Origin: an uncultured Bacteroidales bacterium
GTDB lineage: Bacteria; Bacteroidota; Bacteroidia; Bacteroidales; Paludibacteraceae
Direction: 5' to 3'
Length of the DNA: 39,071 nucleotides
Assembly: GCA_946404495.1 (NCBI GenBank)
Contig: CAMJDT010000024.1
Span: 1 to 39,071, forward strand
Of the stretch, positions 26,207-34,069 are shown piece after piece (position 1 is the stretch's first letter; every line of letters begins with the position of its first letter). Made by a program: the position numbers and the translations under genes. The notes under the pieces are model-generated. The model did no database searches. It saw only the letters and a list, made by a program, of their open reading frames with translations, and was not told where the DNA came from.

Positions 26207-27277
26207 TTAGCAACATTTGATGGAACTTGGCATTTCGGGCTTCATGAGATCTTCCTTATTGAGGCCGAGATATTTGGCCTTGGGGTCGTACTCCACGCCC
26301 ATTTTATCCAGCAGCGGTTCGACGGCCACCTGATGCAGCTGCAAGCCCAGATCCCAGGGATCGTAGCCGAGGACGAGACCCGCCAGTTCCTCGTACGTAA
26401 AGACGGGGATACCGTAGCCGTTACGGCCGTAGGTCTTGCCGGTCTGCTCCGCGATGACATACTGCCAGCGGTCGAGGAAATAGGGGCAACCCGGACAGTT
26501 CGTGATAATAGCATCCGGGTGGAAGGGCTCCATGGATTCGAATTTCTTATGCGTATTCGACACGCTGTAGCCGCGGTTGGCTTTGACGTGATACTGACGG
26601 AAGCCGTATCCGCAGCAGTGCCGGCGCTCGGGATAGTCAATCACCTCTCCGCCCCAACTCTCTACCATGCCGGCCAGCACGTAGGGATATTCAGCTCCGC
26701 CTACGCCCTTATGAGGGAACATCTTGGCGTAATGACATCCAATATGCTCTACGATACGTAGCGGTTCGCCCGTCTCCCGATTGATCAACAGATGTTTGGC
26801 TTTCTCGCGTATCTGTTCACGCCAATGATAGATGAGGTCGCTGGTGTGAGCCAAGTATTTGGGCTTATTGAACTCGCGACGGCAGGCTTTCCAGAGGTTC
26901 TCGCGGATGCGGGCCTCCAGTTCGGGGAACTCGCGCCAGGTCTCCAGTATCTCAGCGTAGTTGCCAAACGATGTGATACAACTCGGGCAATAGTTCTCGT
27001 AGCCGGCTTCGGTCATCAGGGCAAACTGACGAGCAACGATTGTCATGACCGTCTCCTGCGGAATCGTATCCGCGTGATAGGCTATACCTCCACAGGTTGT
27101 GTGGAAGGGTGTCTCGTACATATCTTTGCCGAGTACATTGCGCGTTATCTCCGTGAACATCCGCTCGCTGGCCGGAAAGAAATTCTGGCGGATGCAACTG
27201 CGTACATAGTACCAGTGATCGTCGGGAATCTCCTTCTGGTAGTCACTCCATATTTTCTGCTTACCTTCGTATATCAT
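26207..27277 (-). CDS. HdrB-like CCG-domain protein
   Basis: The 356-residue protein resembles HdrB, which in methanogens holds the noncubane [4Fe-4S] clusters that cleave the heterodisulfide. The second CCG domain is complete: HIGCHYAKMFPH (Cys181), HCCGYG (Cys221-Cys222) and NCPGCPYF (Cys261, Cys264). The first is reduced: TCGGIAYH has one cysteine (Cys62), followed by YCPSC (Cys97, Cys100). Thus perhaps only one site binds a full cluster. The C-terminus ends in two cysteines (KCC). It lies between the HdrC-like and HdrA-like genes in one transcription run. Confidence 0.85.
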   Translation of the reverse strand: MIYEGKQKIWSDYQKEIPDDHWYYVRSCIRQNFFPASERMFTEITRNVLGKDMYETPFHTTCGGIAYHADTIPQETVMTIVARQFALMTEAGYENYCPSCITSFGNYAEILETWREFPELEARIRENLWKACRREFNKPKYLAHTSDLIYHWREQIREKAKHLLINRETGEPLRIVEHIGCHYAKMFPHKGVGGAEYPYVLAGMVESWGGEVIDYPERRHCCGYGFRQYHVKANRGYSVSNTHKKFESMEPFHPDAIITNCPGCPYFLDRWQYVIAEQTGKTYGRNGYGIPVFTYEELAGLVLGYDPWDLGLQLHQVAVEPLLDKMGVEYDPKAKYLGLNKEDLMKPEMPSSIKCC

Positions 27278-27282
27278 TAACT

Positions 27283-27324
27283 ATCAATTGTCAATTTTCA
27301 ATTATCAATTATCAATTATCAATT
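27283..27324. repeat. Heptamer repeat (ATCAATT type) between HdrC-like and HdrB-like genes
   Basis: Six 7-base units (ATCAATT, GTCAATT, TTCAATT, then three ATCAATT) fill the junction and cover the stop codon of the HdrC-like gene at 27319-27321. Confidence 0.65.
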
Positions 27325-28014
27325 ATTGAAGTGTTTATCGGAGCAATACTCAAACGCCATTTTCTCATACTCCTCATCCGTCATCCCCATCTCTTTGGCT
27401 TTCTTGGCCGAACACTGCTCCACATGCTTGATGCGTTCCGTTCCACCCGTCACGTCAAAGATGGCCTTGAGTTCATCCAACGACTCCTTCGGGATACGTC
27501 GCAGTACCCCCGGTCCGTCGCCATCGTAGTTGGCACCTAAACGGGCCATCGAGTCCTGCAAGTGCTCCAGATGCCATTTGAACACAGGGCCCGACTCCTT
27601 ATGATCCTCCCACTTGAACGACTTAGGATGCACGCAGTATCCATAGTTGAGGATATTGCCTGTCAAGGCATGCGTCAGGGGAAGCATCTGCCTACCCTTT
27701 TCGCTCTCCACGAAGTATCCAAGGCGGATACTGAGTTCGCGTAGCGCCATAATAACCAATCCGGGGCCGTTCTTACGGGGACAACGCGTCACGCAGCTCA
27801 TACACTCGCCGCAGTACCAGATTCGATCGCTCTTGAGCAGTTCCTCGATCTTCTGATCATCCTTGGTCTGCACGATGGAGACGATCTGCCGCGGGTCGTA
27901 GCAGTAGAACTCCGCCGCCGGACAGACGGCAGTACAGGTACCGCAGTTGATGCAGGTGTGGAATCCCTCCTTGAAGCGGTAGTCCTTATTGAGTTCGTCA
28001 AACAGGTTCTTCAT
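27319..28014 (-). CDS. HdrC-like protein with two [4Fe-4S] motifs and a C-terminal extension
   Basis: The 231-residue protein has CINCGTCTAVCP (Cys21-24-27-31) and CGECMSCVTRCPR (Cys68-71-74-78), spaced as in HdrC, and a further 140-residue region without recognised motif. The family passes electrons between HdrA and HdrB. It follows the SDR gene after a six-base gap and is followed by the HdrB-like gene. The longer C-terminal part may be specific to this complex. Confidence 0.85.
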   Translation of the reverse strand: MKNLFDELNKDYRFKEGFHTCINCGTCTAVCPAAEFYCYDPRQIVSIVQTKDDQKIEELLKSDRIWYCGECMSCVTRCPRKNGPGLVIMALRELSIRLGYFVESEKGRQMLPLTHALTGNILNYGYCVHPKSFKWEDHKESGPVFKWHLEHLQDSMARLGANYDGDGPGVLRRIPKESLDELKAIFDVTGGTERIKHVEQCSAKKAKEMGMTDEEYEKMAFEYCSDKHFNN

Positions 28015-28020
28015 TCTTTT

Positions 28021-28803
28021 TTACATCGGTTTAATGCGTCTTGCCAGCCGGGCACAGAGTCCGGGGAAGAAACGCTTAATATATACCATAATGAGTTCGC
28101 CCTTACCGATGAGCACCTCGCGACGGCATTTGGCAATCGCGCGCACGATCTGCTGCGCGGCCTTATCCACCGCGAGTCCGCCGTCCTGACCGGGGTCCAT
28201 CTGTCCGTGACGCTGACCGCCCTTATCGAGGGCATTGAGCGATATATTGGTACGAACGCGACCCGGGCAAACGAGCGTCACGCGGATGCCTTGGTCGTAG
28301 TACTCCGCCTGCAGGGTCTCAAAGTAACCGTACAAGGCATGCTTGGAGGAACTATAGGCACAGCGCAACGGAAAACCGAACCGCCCGGCTATTGAGGTCG
28401 TCACGGCGATATGTCCGCCGCCGGCCTTGATCATCATCGGAAGAATCGTTTGCGCAATAGCAACGGGTGCGAAGTAATTTACCTCCATTATCGTGCGCGT
28501 CATTCGCATAGATGTATCCTCCACATTGGTACGCTGACTGATACCGGCATTGAGGAAGACGATATCGATTCCGTCGTATACATCCCAAGCCTGACGCACC
28601 AGGTGACGGATGCCGCCCGGCTCTACCAAGTCGTAGGGCAAGGCCATCACAGCCTTGGCTCCGGCTGCACGACAGGCAGCGGCTACCTCTTTGAGCCGAT
28701 CCGCTCGAGTAGCCGTCAGGATAATGCGATAGCCCAACTCGGCATAACGAAGCGCACAAGCTTCGCCTATGCCGGAAGAGGCACCTGTGATCCAAACCGT
28801 CAT
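28021..28803 (-). CDS. Short-chain dehydrogenase/reductase, candidate 3-ketocapnine reductase
   Basis: The 260-residue SDR has the cofactor motif TGASSGIG (6-13), NAG (85-87), catalytic Ser137, Tyr150 and Lys154 (YSSSK), and a classical length. A basic, hydrophobic C-terminus (VYIKRFFPGLCARLARRI) may attach it to the membrane, as in ketosphinganine reductases. Its ATG overlaps the stop of the acyltransferase gene by one base (TGATG), so it most probably reduces that enzyme's 3-keto product. The exact substrate (3-ketocapnine or 3-ketosphinganine) is inference from context. Confidence 0.85.
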   Translation of the reverse strand: MTVWITGASSGIGEACALRYAELGYRIILTATRADRLKEVAAACRAAGAKAVMALPYDLVEPGGIRHLVRQAWDVYDGIDIVFLNAGISQRTNVEDTSMRMTRTIMEVNYFAPVAIAQTILPMMIKAGGGHIAVTTSIAGRFGFPLRCAYSSSKHALYGYFETLQAEYYDQGIRVTLVCPGRVRTNISLNALDKGGQRHGQMDPGQDGGLAVDKAAQQIVRAIAKCRREVLIGKGELIMVYIKRFFPGLCARLARRIKPM

Positions 28804-30062
28804 CAGCGTACGCTCACTTGAGGAATATCCTTGTCAAACTCACCGCGCGCGAGACGCTCCTTGATATCACGGAATGCCGACAGCGTGTAGTCTACATCCT
28901 CTATCGTGTGCGCTGCGGTCGGGATAATGCGGAAGATGATCATACCTGCCGGGATAACGGGATACGTTACGATCGAGCAGAAGATATGATAATGTTCGCG
29001 CAGCTCAACAGCGATATTGGCAGCCTGGTTGATACCGGCCAACATATGTACCGGCGTTACGCAAGCCTCTGCGGGACCGATCTCAAAGCCGAGGTCGCGG
29101 AATCCCTTCTGCAGACGGCGCGTTACCTCCCAGAGGTGTTTACGACGCTCATCGCCTTCGGGGCTGTCGATGATCTCCAGACGCTTCAGGCAGCCCTCCA
29201 CGATAGGCATCGGCAGTGCCTTGGCGTACATCTGCGAACGCATGTTGTACTTGAGGTAGTCGATGATGGCCTTCTCCGAAGCCACGAATCCGCCGATCGT
29301 TGCCATCGACTTGGCATAGGCGCCGATATAGAGGTCTACACCGTCCATTACGCCGAAATGCTCCGACGTACCGCGACCGTGAGGACCCATTACGCCGAAT
29401 CCGTGTGCGTCGTCGATCATGAAGCGGAAGTTGTATTTCTGCTTGAGCGCCACGATTTGGTCAAGGATACCGAGTGCACCGGTCATACCGAAGACGCCTT
29501 CGGTGATGAGCAGCACACCGCCGTTCTGCTTGTCGGCCAGGGCGCAGGCACGTGCCAGCACGCGCTCGCAGTCCACGATATCGTTGTGGCGGAACTTATA
29601 TTTCTCACCTATATGCAGGCGTATACCGTCCAGCAGGCAGGCGTGCGCTTCGGCGTCATAGACGATGACGTCGTGACGGCTTACCAACGAGTCGATGGTG
29701 GAGAGGATACCCTGATAGCCGAAGTTGAACTCAAAGGCGGCTTCCTTCTTCTCAAAAGCAGCCAACCTACGCTCCAACTCCTCGTGCAAGGCGGTGTGAC
29801 CCGTCAGCATGCGGCTTCCCATCGGATAAGCCATGCCCCATTTGGCGGCTGCCTCACCGTCCACCTTACGGATCTCGGGATGATTGGCCAAACCTAAGTA
29901 GTTATTGAGACTCCAGCAGAGCACGTCCTGACCATTGAAACGCATATGAGGACCCAGTTCGCCCTCTAACTTCGGGAACGTAAAGTATCCCTCTACTTTC
30001 TCACGGTACTGACCGATCGGTCCACCGGTGGATTTACGGATTTTGTCAAAGATATCAAGCAT
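28803..30062 (-). CDS. Alpha-oxoamine synthase, candidate cysteate (or serine) C-acyltransferase
   Basis: The 419-residue fold-type I PLP enzyme belongs to the family of serine palmitoyltransferase, 2-amino-3-ketobutyrate CoA ligase and AONS. It has SLNNYLGLANHPE (51-63), AEAHACLLDG (138-146), IDDAHGFG (216-223) and the PLP lysine Lys251 in YAKSMATIGGF. The N-terminal GYFTFPKLEGE and the GxAYPMGSRMLTGH segment differ from the Bacteroides serine palmitoyltransferase as I recall it, and resemble the form in capnine-producing Flavobacteria. With cysteate synthase in the same run, cysteate is the more likely amino acid than serine. The reaction would be cysteate + acyl-CoA to 3-ketocapnine + CO2 + CoA. 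The downstream SDR gene overlaps by one base. Confidence 0.85.
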   Translation of the reverse strand: MLDIFDKIRKSTGGPIGQYREKVEGYFTFPKLEGELGPHMRFNGQDVLCWSLNNYLGLANHPEIRKVDGEAAAKWGMAYPMGSRMLTGHTALHEELERRLAAFEKKEAAFEFNFGYQGILSTIDSLVSRHDVIVYDAEAHACLLDGIRLHIGEKYKFRHNDIVDCERVLARACALADKQNGGVLLITEGVFGMTGALGILDQIVALKQKYNFRFMIDDAHGFGVMGPHGRGTSEHFGVMDGVDLYIGAYAKSMATIGGFVASEKAIIDYLKYNMRSQMYAKALPMPIVEGCLKRLEIIDSPEGDERRKHLWEVTRRLQKGFRDLGFEIGPAEACVTPVHMLAGINQAANIAVELREHYHIFCSIVTYPVIPAGMIIFRIIPTAAHTIEDVDYTLSAFRDIKERLARGEFDKDIPQVSVR

Positions 30063-30088
30063 TATGTATTATGTATTATGTATTATTT
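30061..30088. repeat. Heptamer repeat (ATTATGT) between the VOC and acyltransferase genes
   Basis: Three perfect ATTATGT units and one ATTATTT fill the gap. The array touches both the start codon of the acyltransferase gene and the stop codon of the VOC gene. Confidence 0.65.
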
Positions 30089-31164
30089 TAAGATTTAATT
30101 TTCTCCTTCGAGAACCTTGCCATCAGGCGGAAGAGGATTGCCGGCAGGGGTTTGCGCCGGTCGCGACTGCATAGGTCGATATACCAGTTGAGCTTCTTCA
30201 CCACGGGAATCTTGTGTGTCTCGACGAACTCGATGAGCGTGCCGTCGGGGTCTTCGATATAGGTGAAATGCCCGGAAGCCTCGCCCATTTCGAACACATT
30301 GCCGTCGGGACAGCTGTCCACGGTGAAGGGATGTCCCTTCTTTTTGCAGAACTTACCGAGTGCCTGCATGTTGGTCACATCGAAGCATATCTGGATAAAG
30401 CCCGGGTCGCCCCAATAGCGGCCTTCGTATATCTTCTTGGGCGTGCGGTCGAGCGCCTGTACGAGTTCGATGGTGCTGTCGCCCATCAGTTGGGCAAACG
30501 CCCCCACGGGCTCCGTGCTACGGCGCAGCAGCACACGGCGGTATTTCTCCTGACCGCGATGCCACATATGCCAGTCGGCGAAGGTGTCGGTCTTGTCGTA
30601 GACGACGGTGTCGTAGCCGAGTACGTCGCCGTAGAACTTAACGGATCGATCCATATCGCTCACGCCTACCATCGCACCGATGACACCGCCCGTGAGACGG
30701 CCGTTGCGGATGAAGATATGTTTGTCCTCCACGAGCTGATAGAGGTTGCCGTACAGGTCTTGCACATAGAGGCAAGGCGTGCCGTCGGGCAGCGTCTCTA
30801 TCTCGCCACAGCGATTCCAACGCTCCAACAGCTGTTTGCGGTAGGCACGCACGTCGGTACACTTCACCTTGGCGGCAAAGATACCGAGGTCGCCTATTCC
30901 GATCTCAAACTTGGCAGTCTTGGGTTCGCGTTCGCTGTATTGCCAGATCTCGAAGCCTCCCCCACCCTGCACGTTGACGGCGATGCAGGCGTGCCGTTTC
31001 TGCGGTTCATTGCCCGTATAAGGCAACATCCGCTCGGCCACGGTGTCGTCCTCGAGGATCTTGGTCTCGGCACCAAAGAACTGAATGAGCCAGTTCCAGG
31101 AGCGGCGGAAATCAACCGTTCCGACGCCTACCTGCTGGATGCCGCTTATAAAGAAATCGTTCAT
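30088..31164 (-). CDS. Two-domain VOC (glyoxalase-fold) protein, function unknown
   Basis: The 358-residue protein contains two VOC modules. The first starts at about residue 7 (GIQQVGVGTVDFRRSWNWLIQFFG) and ends near LYVQDLYGNLYQLVED. The second starts at about 156 (GAMVGVSDMDRSVKFYGDVLGYD) and ends at FTYIEDPDGTLIEFVET. VOC proteins are usually metal-dependent lyases, isomerases or dioxygenases. The histidine normally found at the start of each module seems replaced (Gln11 in the first, Met in the second), so metal binding by the usual residues is doubtful. It is the gene directly upstream of the candidate cysteate acyltransferase and may belong to that pathway; no function is claimed. Confidence 0.8.
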   Translation of the reverse strand: MNDFFISGIQQVGVGTVDFRRSWNWLIQFFGAETKILEDDTVAERMLPYTGNEPQKRHACIAVNVQGGGGFEIWQYSEREPKTAKFEIGIGDLGIFAAKVKCTDVRAYRKQLLERWNRCGEIETLPDGTPCLYVQDLYGNLYQLVEDKHIFIRNGRLTGGVIGAMVGVSDMDRSVKFYGDVLGYDTVVYDKTDTFADWHMWHRGQEKYRRVLLRRSTEPVGAFAQLMGDSTIELVQALDRTPKKIYEGRYWGDPGFIQICFDVTNMQALGKFCKKKGHPFTVDSCPDGNVFEMGEASGHFTYIEDPDGTLIEFVETHKIPVVKKLNWYIDLCSRDRRKPLPAILFRLMARFSKEKIKS

Positions 31165-31175
31165 ATAGTCAATTC

Positions 31176-32159
31176 TTATTTTTTCTTCTTGGCAGCAGCT
31201 GCTTTCTTCTTGGCGGCAGCGGCTTTCTTCTTGGCAGCAGCTTTCTGCTTGGCAGCTTTGGCCTTCTCAGCAGCGGCTTTCTTCTTCTCTTTCTCCTTCT
31301 GCGCCTGCGCTTTCTTCTTCTCCTTAGCCTTCTGCGCAGCTAGTTTCTCCTTCTCCTTCTTGGTCAGTTGGGGTTTGGCCTCACCTTCCTCTTCCTCCTC
31401 TTCCTTTACGGTAGGTTGCGTTACGACAACGGGTGCCGCGGGCTTGGGAATAGCGAAGTACTCAAAGTTGACGCCATCGGGGAAGAGGCTCTCGTTCGTA
31501 CCTTCCGGCACGCGTACGGTAGCGCTCATCCAGTCTACGGAGAAAGCATTGGGTGCCAACTCAAACTGGTCGCCGGCAAAGGCGATACGCTCCAGGTAAC
31601 GGCCGTCCAAGGCTTCCGTTCCGATGCGTACCACGGTCTTGGGGAGCTCCAACTGCTTGAGAATCTTACAGCCGTAGAAAGCACGGTCGCCGATCTCGGT
31701 GATACCGTCGTACATCACTATGGTCATCATCAGTTTGCAGTCCTCGAACGCACCCGGAGCAATCGTCGCGGTACGGTACGGGATGACATATTTACCGGCA
31801 TAGAGGCGCGGCATCTTCACGAAGACAGACGGGTTCAAAACCGGTTGCTTCAAACTGTCGCAGCCTACAAATGCGGCACCTTCCACGGTCGTCAGCGTAC
31901 CCGGCAGGGTCACGGAGTGCAGGCCCTTGGAGCCGTTGAATGCGCCCGCGCCGATAGCGGTCACGAGATATTGGTTGCCTTCGTAGGTAACGGTTGCGGG
32001 TATCGTGATATCGCCACGATAGAGATAGCCCTCCTTCTGCGATACCTTAGCGGTATGATTGTCCGCATTGAGGGTGTAGTAAATACCTTCTATCTTAACT
32101 TGCTGTGCCGACAAGGCAGCCGTAGCAAGAATCATCAGAGAGAGAATCAGTTTCTTCAT
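31176..32159 (-). CDS. Secreted BspA-like leucine-rich-repeat protein with a Lys/Ala-rich tail
   Basis: The 327-residue protein has a signal peptide (MKKLILSLMILATAALSAQ), then an LRR_5/BspA-type region at about 35-215 with units such as ITAIGAGAFNGSKGLHSVTLP-like, IAPGAFEDCK and IGDRAFYGCKILKQLELP. After a proline-rich linker there is an acidic run (EEEEEEGE, about 251-258). From about 265 to the end the sequence is almost only lysine, alanine and glutamate (KEKEKKK, AAAKKK units). The tail is highly basic. Bacteroidales BspA proteins are exported and often bind surfaces or other proteins. What the tail binds is unknown. It sits between glmS and the VOC gene on the same strand. Confidence 0.8.
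   Translation of the reverse strand: MKKLILSLMILATAALSAQQVKIEGIYYTLNADNHTAKVSQKEGYLYRGDITIPATVTYEGNQYLVTAIGAGAFNGSKGLHSVTLPGTLTTVEGAAFVGCDSLKQPVLNPSVFVKMPRLYAGKYVIPYRTATIAPGAFEDCKLMMTIVMYDGITEIGDRAFYGCKILKQLELPKTVVRIGTEALDGRYLERIAFAGDQFELAPNAFSVDWMSATVRVPEGTNESLFPDGVNFEYFAIPKPAAPVVVTQPTVKEEEEEEGEAKPQLTKKEKEKLAAQKAKEKKKAQAQKEKEKKKAAAEKAKAAKQKAAAKKKAAAAKKKAAAAKKKK
31179..31368. repeat. Low-complexity DNA encoding the Lys/Ala tail
   Basis: Repeated TTCTTCTTGGC and GCAGC(A/T) blocks on the plus strand encode the KKKAAA units of the tail. The units are a multiple of three, so length changes would keep the frame. Confidence 0.6.
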
Positions 32160-32179
32160 ATCATTGTATTTTTAAGATT

Positions 32180-32207
32180 AGTCGTTGGTCGTTAGTCGTT
32201 AGTCGTT
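32180..32207. repeat. Heptamer repeat (AGTCGTT) between glmS and the LRR gene
   Basis: Four units (AGTCGTT, GGTCGTT, AGTCGTT, AGTCGTT). This array is GC-richer than the others but has the same period of seven. Confidence 0.65.
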
Positions 32208-32211
32208 GGAT

Positions 32212-34056
32212 TTATTCTACCGTCACCGACTTCGCCAGGTTGCGGGGTTGGTCCACGTCGCAGCCTTTGACGACGGCTATGTGGTAAGCCAGCAGTTGCA
32301 GCGGTATGACGGTCAATATAGGCAGTAGGCACTCCTCCGTAGGCGGTACGGTAATGGTGAAGTCGCTCAGTTCTCTTACCTGCGTATCGCCCTCCGTCAC
32401 CACGGAGATGATGCGACCCTTGCGGGCTTTGATCTCGAGGATATTGCTGACGATCTTCTCGTAGGTAGCACACTGCGGCGCGATGACCACCACGGGCATC
32501 TCCTGCGAGATGAGCGCGATCGGGCCGTGCTTCATCTCGGCTGCGGGATAGCCTTCCGCGTGGATATAGGATATCTCCTTGAGCTTGAGCGCACCCTCCA
32601 GAGCCACAGGGAAGTTGTAGCCGCGACCTAAATAGATAACGTTTTGCGCGTACGTGAACACGCGCGCGAAGTCATGGATGGCGGTGTTCTGCTTCAGGAT
32701 CGTCTCTATCTTCTCCGGCAGACGGTTCAGTTCGCCTACGAGCTGTAGGAACAAGTCCTCCTCGATCGTCTTCTTCTCGCGGGCGATAGCCAGAGCCAGC
32801 ATCGTCAGCACCAGCACCTGCGCGGTAAAGGCCTTGGTGGAAGCCACGCCGATCTCGGGTCCCACATGCGTGTAGCAACCGCTGTCGGCGGCACGCGAGA
32901 TAGACGAACCTACCACATTGCATACCGAGAAGATGAACGCGCCGTTCTTCTTGGCCAGCTCGATAGCGGCCAATGTGTCGGCCGTCTCACCCGACTGCGA
33001 GATAGCGATGACGATATCGTCCTTGGATATGACGGGTTTGCGATAGCGGAACTCCGATGAGTACTCCACCTCGCAGGGTATCTGCGCATATTCCTCCATC
33101 GCGTACTTGGCGATCTGGCCGGCGTGCCACGAGGTGCCGCAGGCGGTGATGATGATACGCTTGGTAGAGAGGAAACGCTGTTTGTTATCGATGAATCCGG
33201 AGAGCGCGATATTGTTCTGCTCCACATTGACGCGGCCGCGCATCGAGGCCATCAGCGTCTGCGGTTGCTCGAAGATCTCCTTGAGCATAAAGTGGTCGTA
33301 GCCGCCTTTCTCCAGCTGCGAGAGCGTCAGCTCCAGCCGCTTGATTTCGGGGGTCTTGCGTACATTACTGAGACTCGTAATGATCGGTTCCTGCCCCCTT
33401 GTCAGGGCTACTACTTCCTCGTCGCCGATATAGATCACACGGTCGGTATATTCCACGATAGGCGTGGCATCGGAGGCCAGGAAATACTCGCCTTCGCCTA
33501 TGCCGACTACGAGCGGCGAACCCTTCCGGGCAGCTACGATGGTGTCGGGATTGTTCTTATCCAATACGGCGATTGCATAGGCGCCGACGACTTGGTTCAG
33601 CGCCAATTGCACGGCCGTAGGCAGGTCTACCTGATCGGTGTTCTTGGTATATTCGATGAGCTGCACCAGCACCTCCGTATCCGTGTCGGAGAGGAAATGA
33701 TAGCCGTGCTTGACGAGCGACTGGCGCAATACCTCGTAGTTCTCGATGATACCGTTGTGGATGATGGCCAACTCCTCCGATTCGGAGTAATGGGGGTGCG
33801 CATTGCGGGTGTTGGGTTCGCCGTGCGTAGCCCAGCGGGTGTGGGCAATACCGATCGTGCCGCTCACGTCCTTGGCTTCGGCAAACGACTCCAACTCGGC
33901 CACCTTGCCTTTGGCCTTGTATATATTGAGTTGTCCGGCGGGGTTGATGAGCGCTACTCCGGCGCTGTCATAACCGCGGTATTCCAAACGATGCAGACCT
34001 TTAATCAAAATCGGATAAGCCTGCTGTTTGCCTATATATCCTACTATTCCACACAT
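32212..34056 (-). CDS. glmS: Glutamine--fructose-6-phosphate aminotransferase (isomerizing)
   Basis: It makes glucosamine 6-phosphate from fructose 6-phosphate and glutamine, the entry to amino sugar synthesis. The 614-residue protein starts MCGIVGYIG with the N-terminal nucleophile Cys2. It has HRLEYRGYDSAGVAL, HTRWATHGEPN and two SIS domains (ITACGTSWHAG, ISQSGETADT and, in the second, YLGRGYNFPVALEGALKLKEISYIHAEGY). The conserved end is QPRNLAKSVTVE. Length and motifs are standard. It starts 14 bases after the SGNH esterase gene stop. Confidence 0.97.
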   Translation of the reverse strand: MCGIVGYIGKQQAYPILIKGLHRLEYRGYDSAGVALINPAGQLNIYKAKGKVAELESFAEAKDVSGTIGIAHTRWATHGEPNTRNAHPHYSESEELAIIHNGIIENYEVLRQSLVKHGYHFLSDTDTEVLVQLIEYTKNTDQVDLPTAVQLALNQVVGAYAIAVLDKNNPDTIVAARKGSPLVVGIGEGEYFLASDATPIVEYTDRVIYIGDEEVVALTRGQEPIITSLSNVRKTPEIKRLELTLSQLEKGGYDHFMLKEIFEQPQTLMASMRGRVNVEQNNIALSGFIDNKQRFLSTKRIIITACGTSWHAGQIAKYAMEEYAQIPCEVEYSSEFRYRKPVISKDDIVIAISQSGETADTLAAIELAKKNGAFIFSVCNVVGSSISRAADSGCYTHVGPEIGVASTKAFTAQVLVLTMLALAIAREKKTIEEDLFLQLVGELNRLPEKIETILKQNTAIHDFARVFTYAQNVIYLGRGYNFPVALEGALKLKEISYIHAEGYPAAEMKHGPIALISQEMPVVVIAPQCATYEKIVSNILEIKARKGRIISVVTEGDTQVRELSDFTITVPPTEECLLPILTVIPLQLLAYHIAVVKGCDVDQPRNLAKSVTVE

Positions 34057-34069
34057 ATATGATTTATTT

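Noticed and set aside
28803..30062. Glycine C-acetyltransferase (Kbl) of threonine degradation
   Set aside because: The family is shared, but no threonine dehydrogenase is adjacent, and the overlapping SDR with a membrane-type C-terminus fits a lipid-base pathway better.
31179..31368. Lys/Ala tail as out-of-frame or spurious translation
   Set aside because: The frame is continuous with the LRR domain and ends in a normal stop 11 bases before the next gene; the codons are regular AAG/GCT/GCC types.
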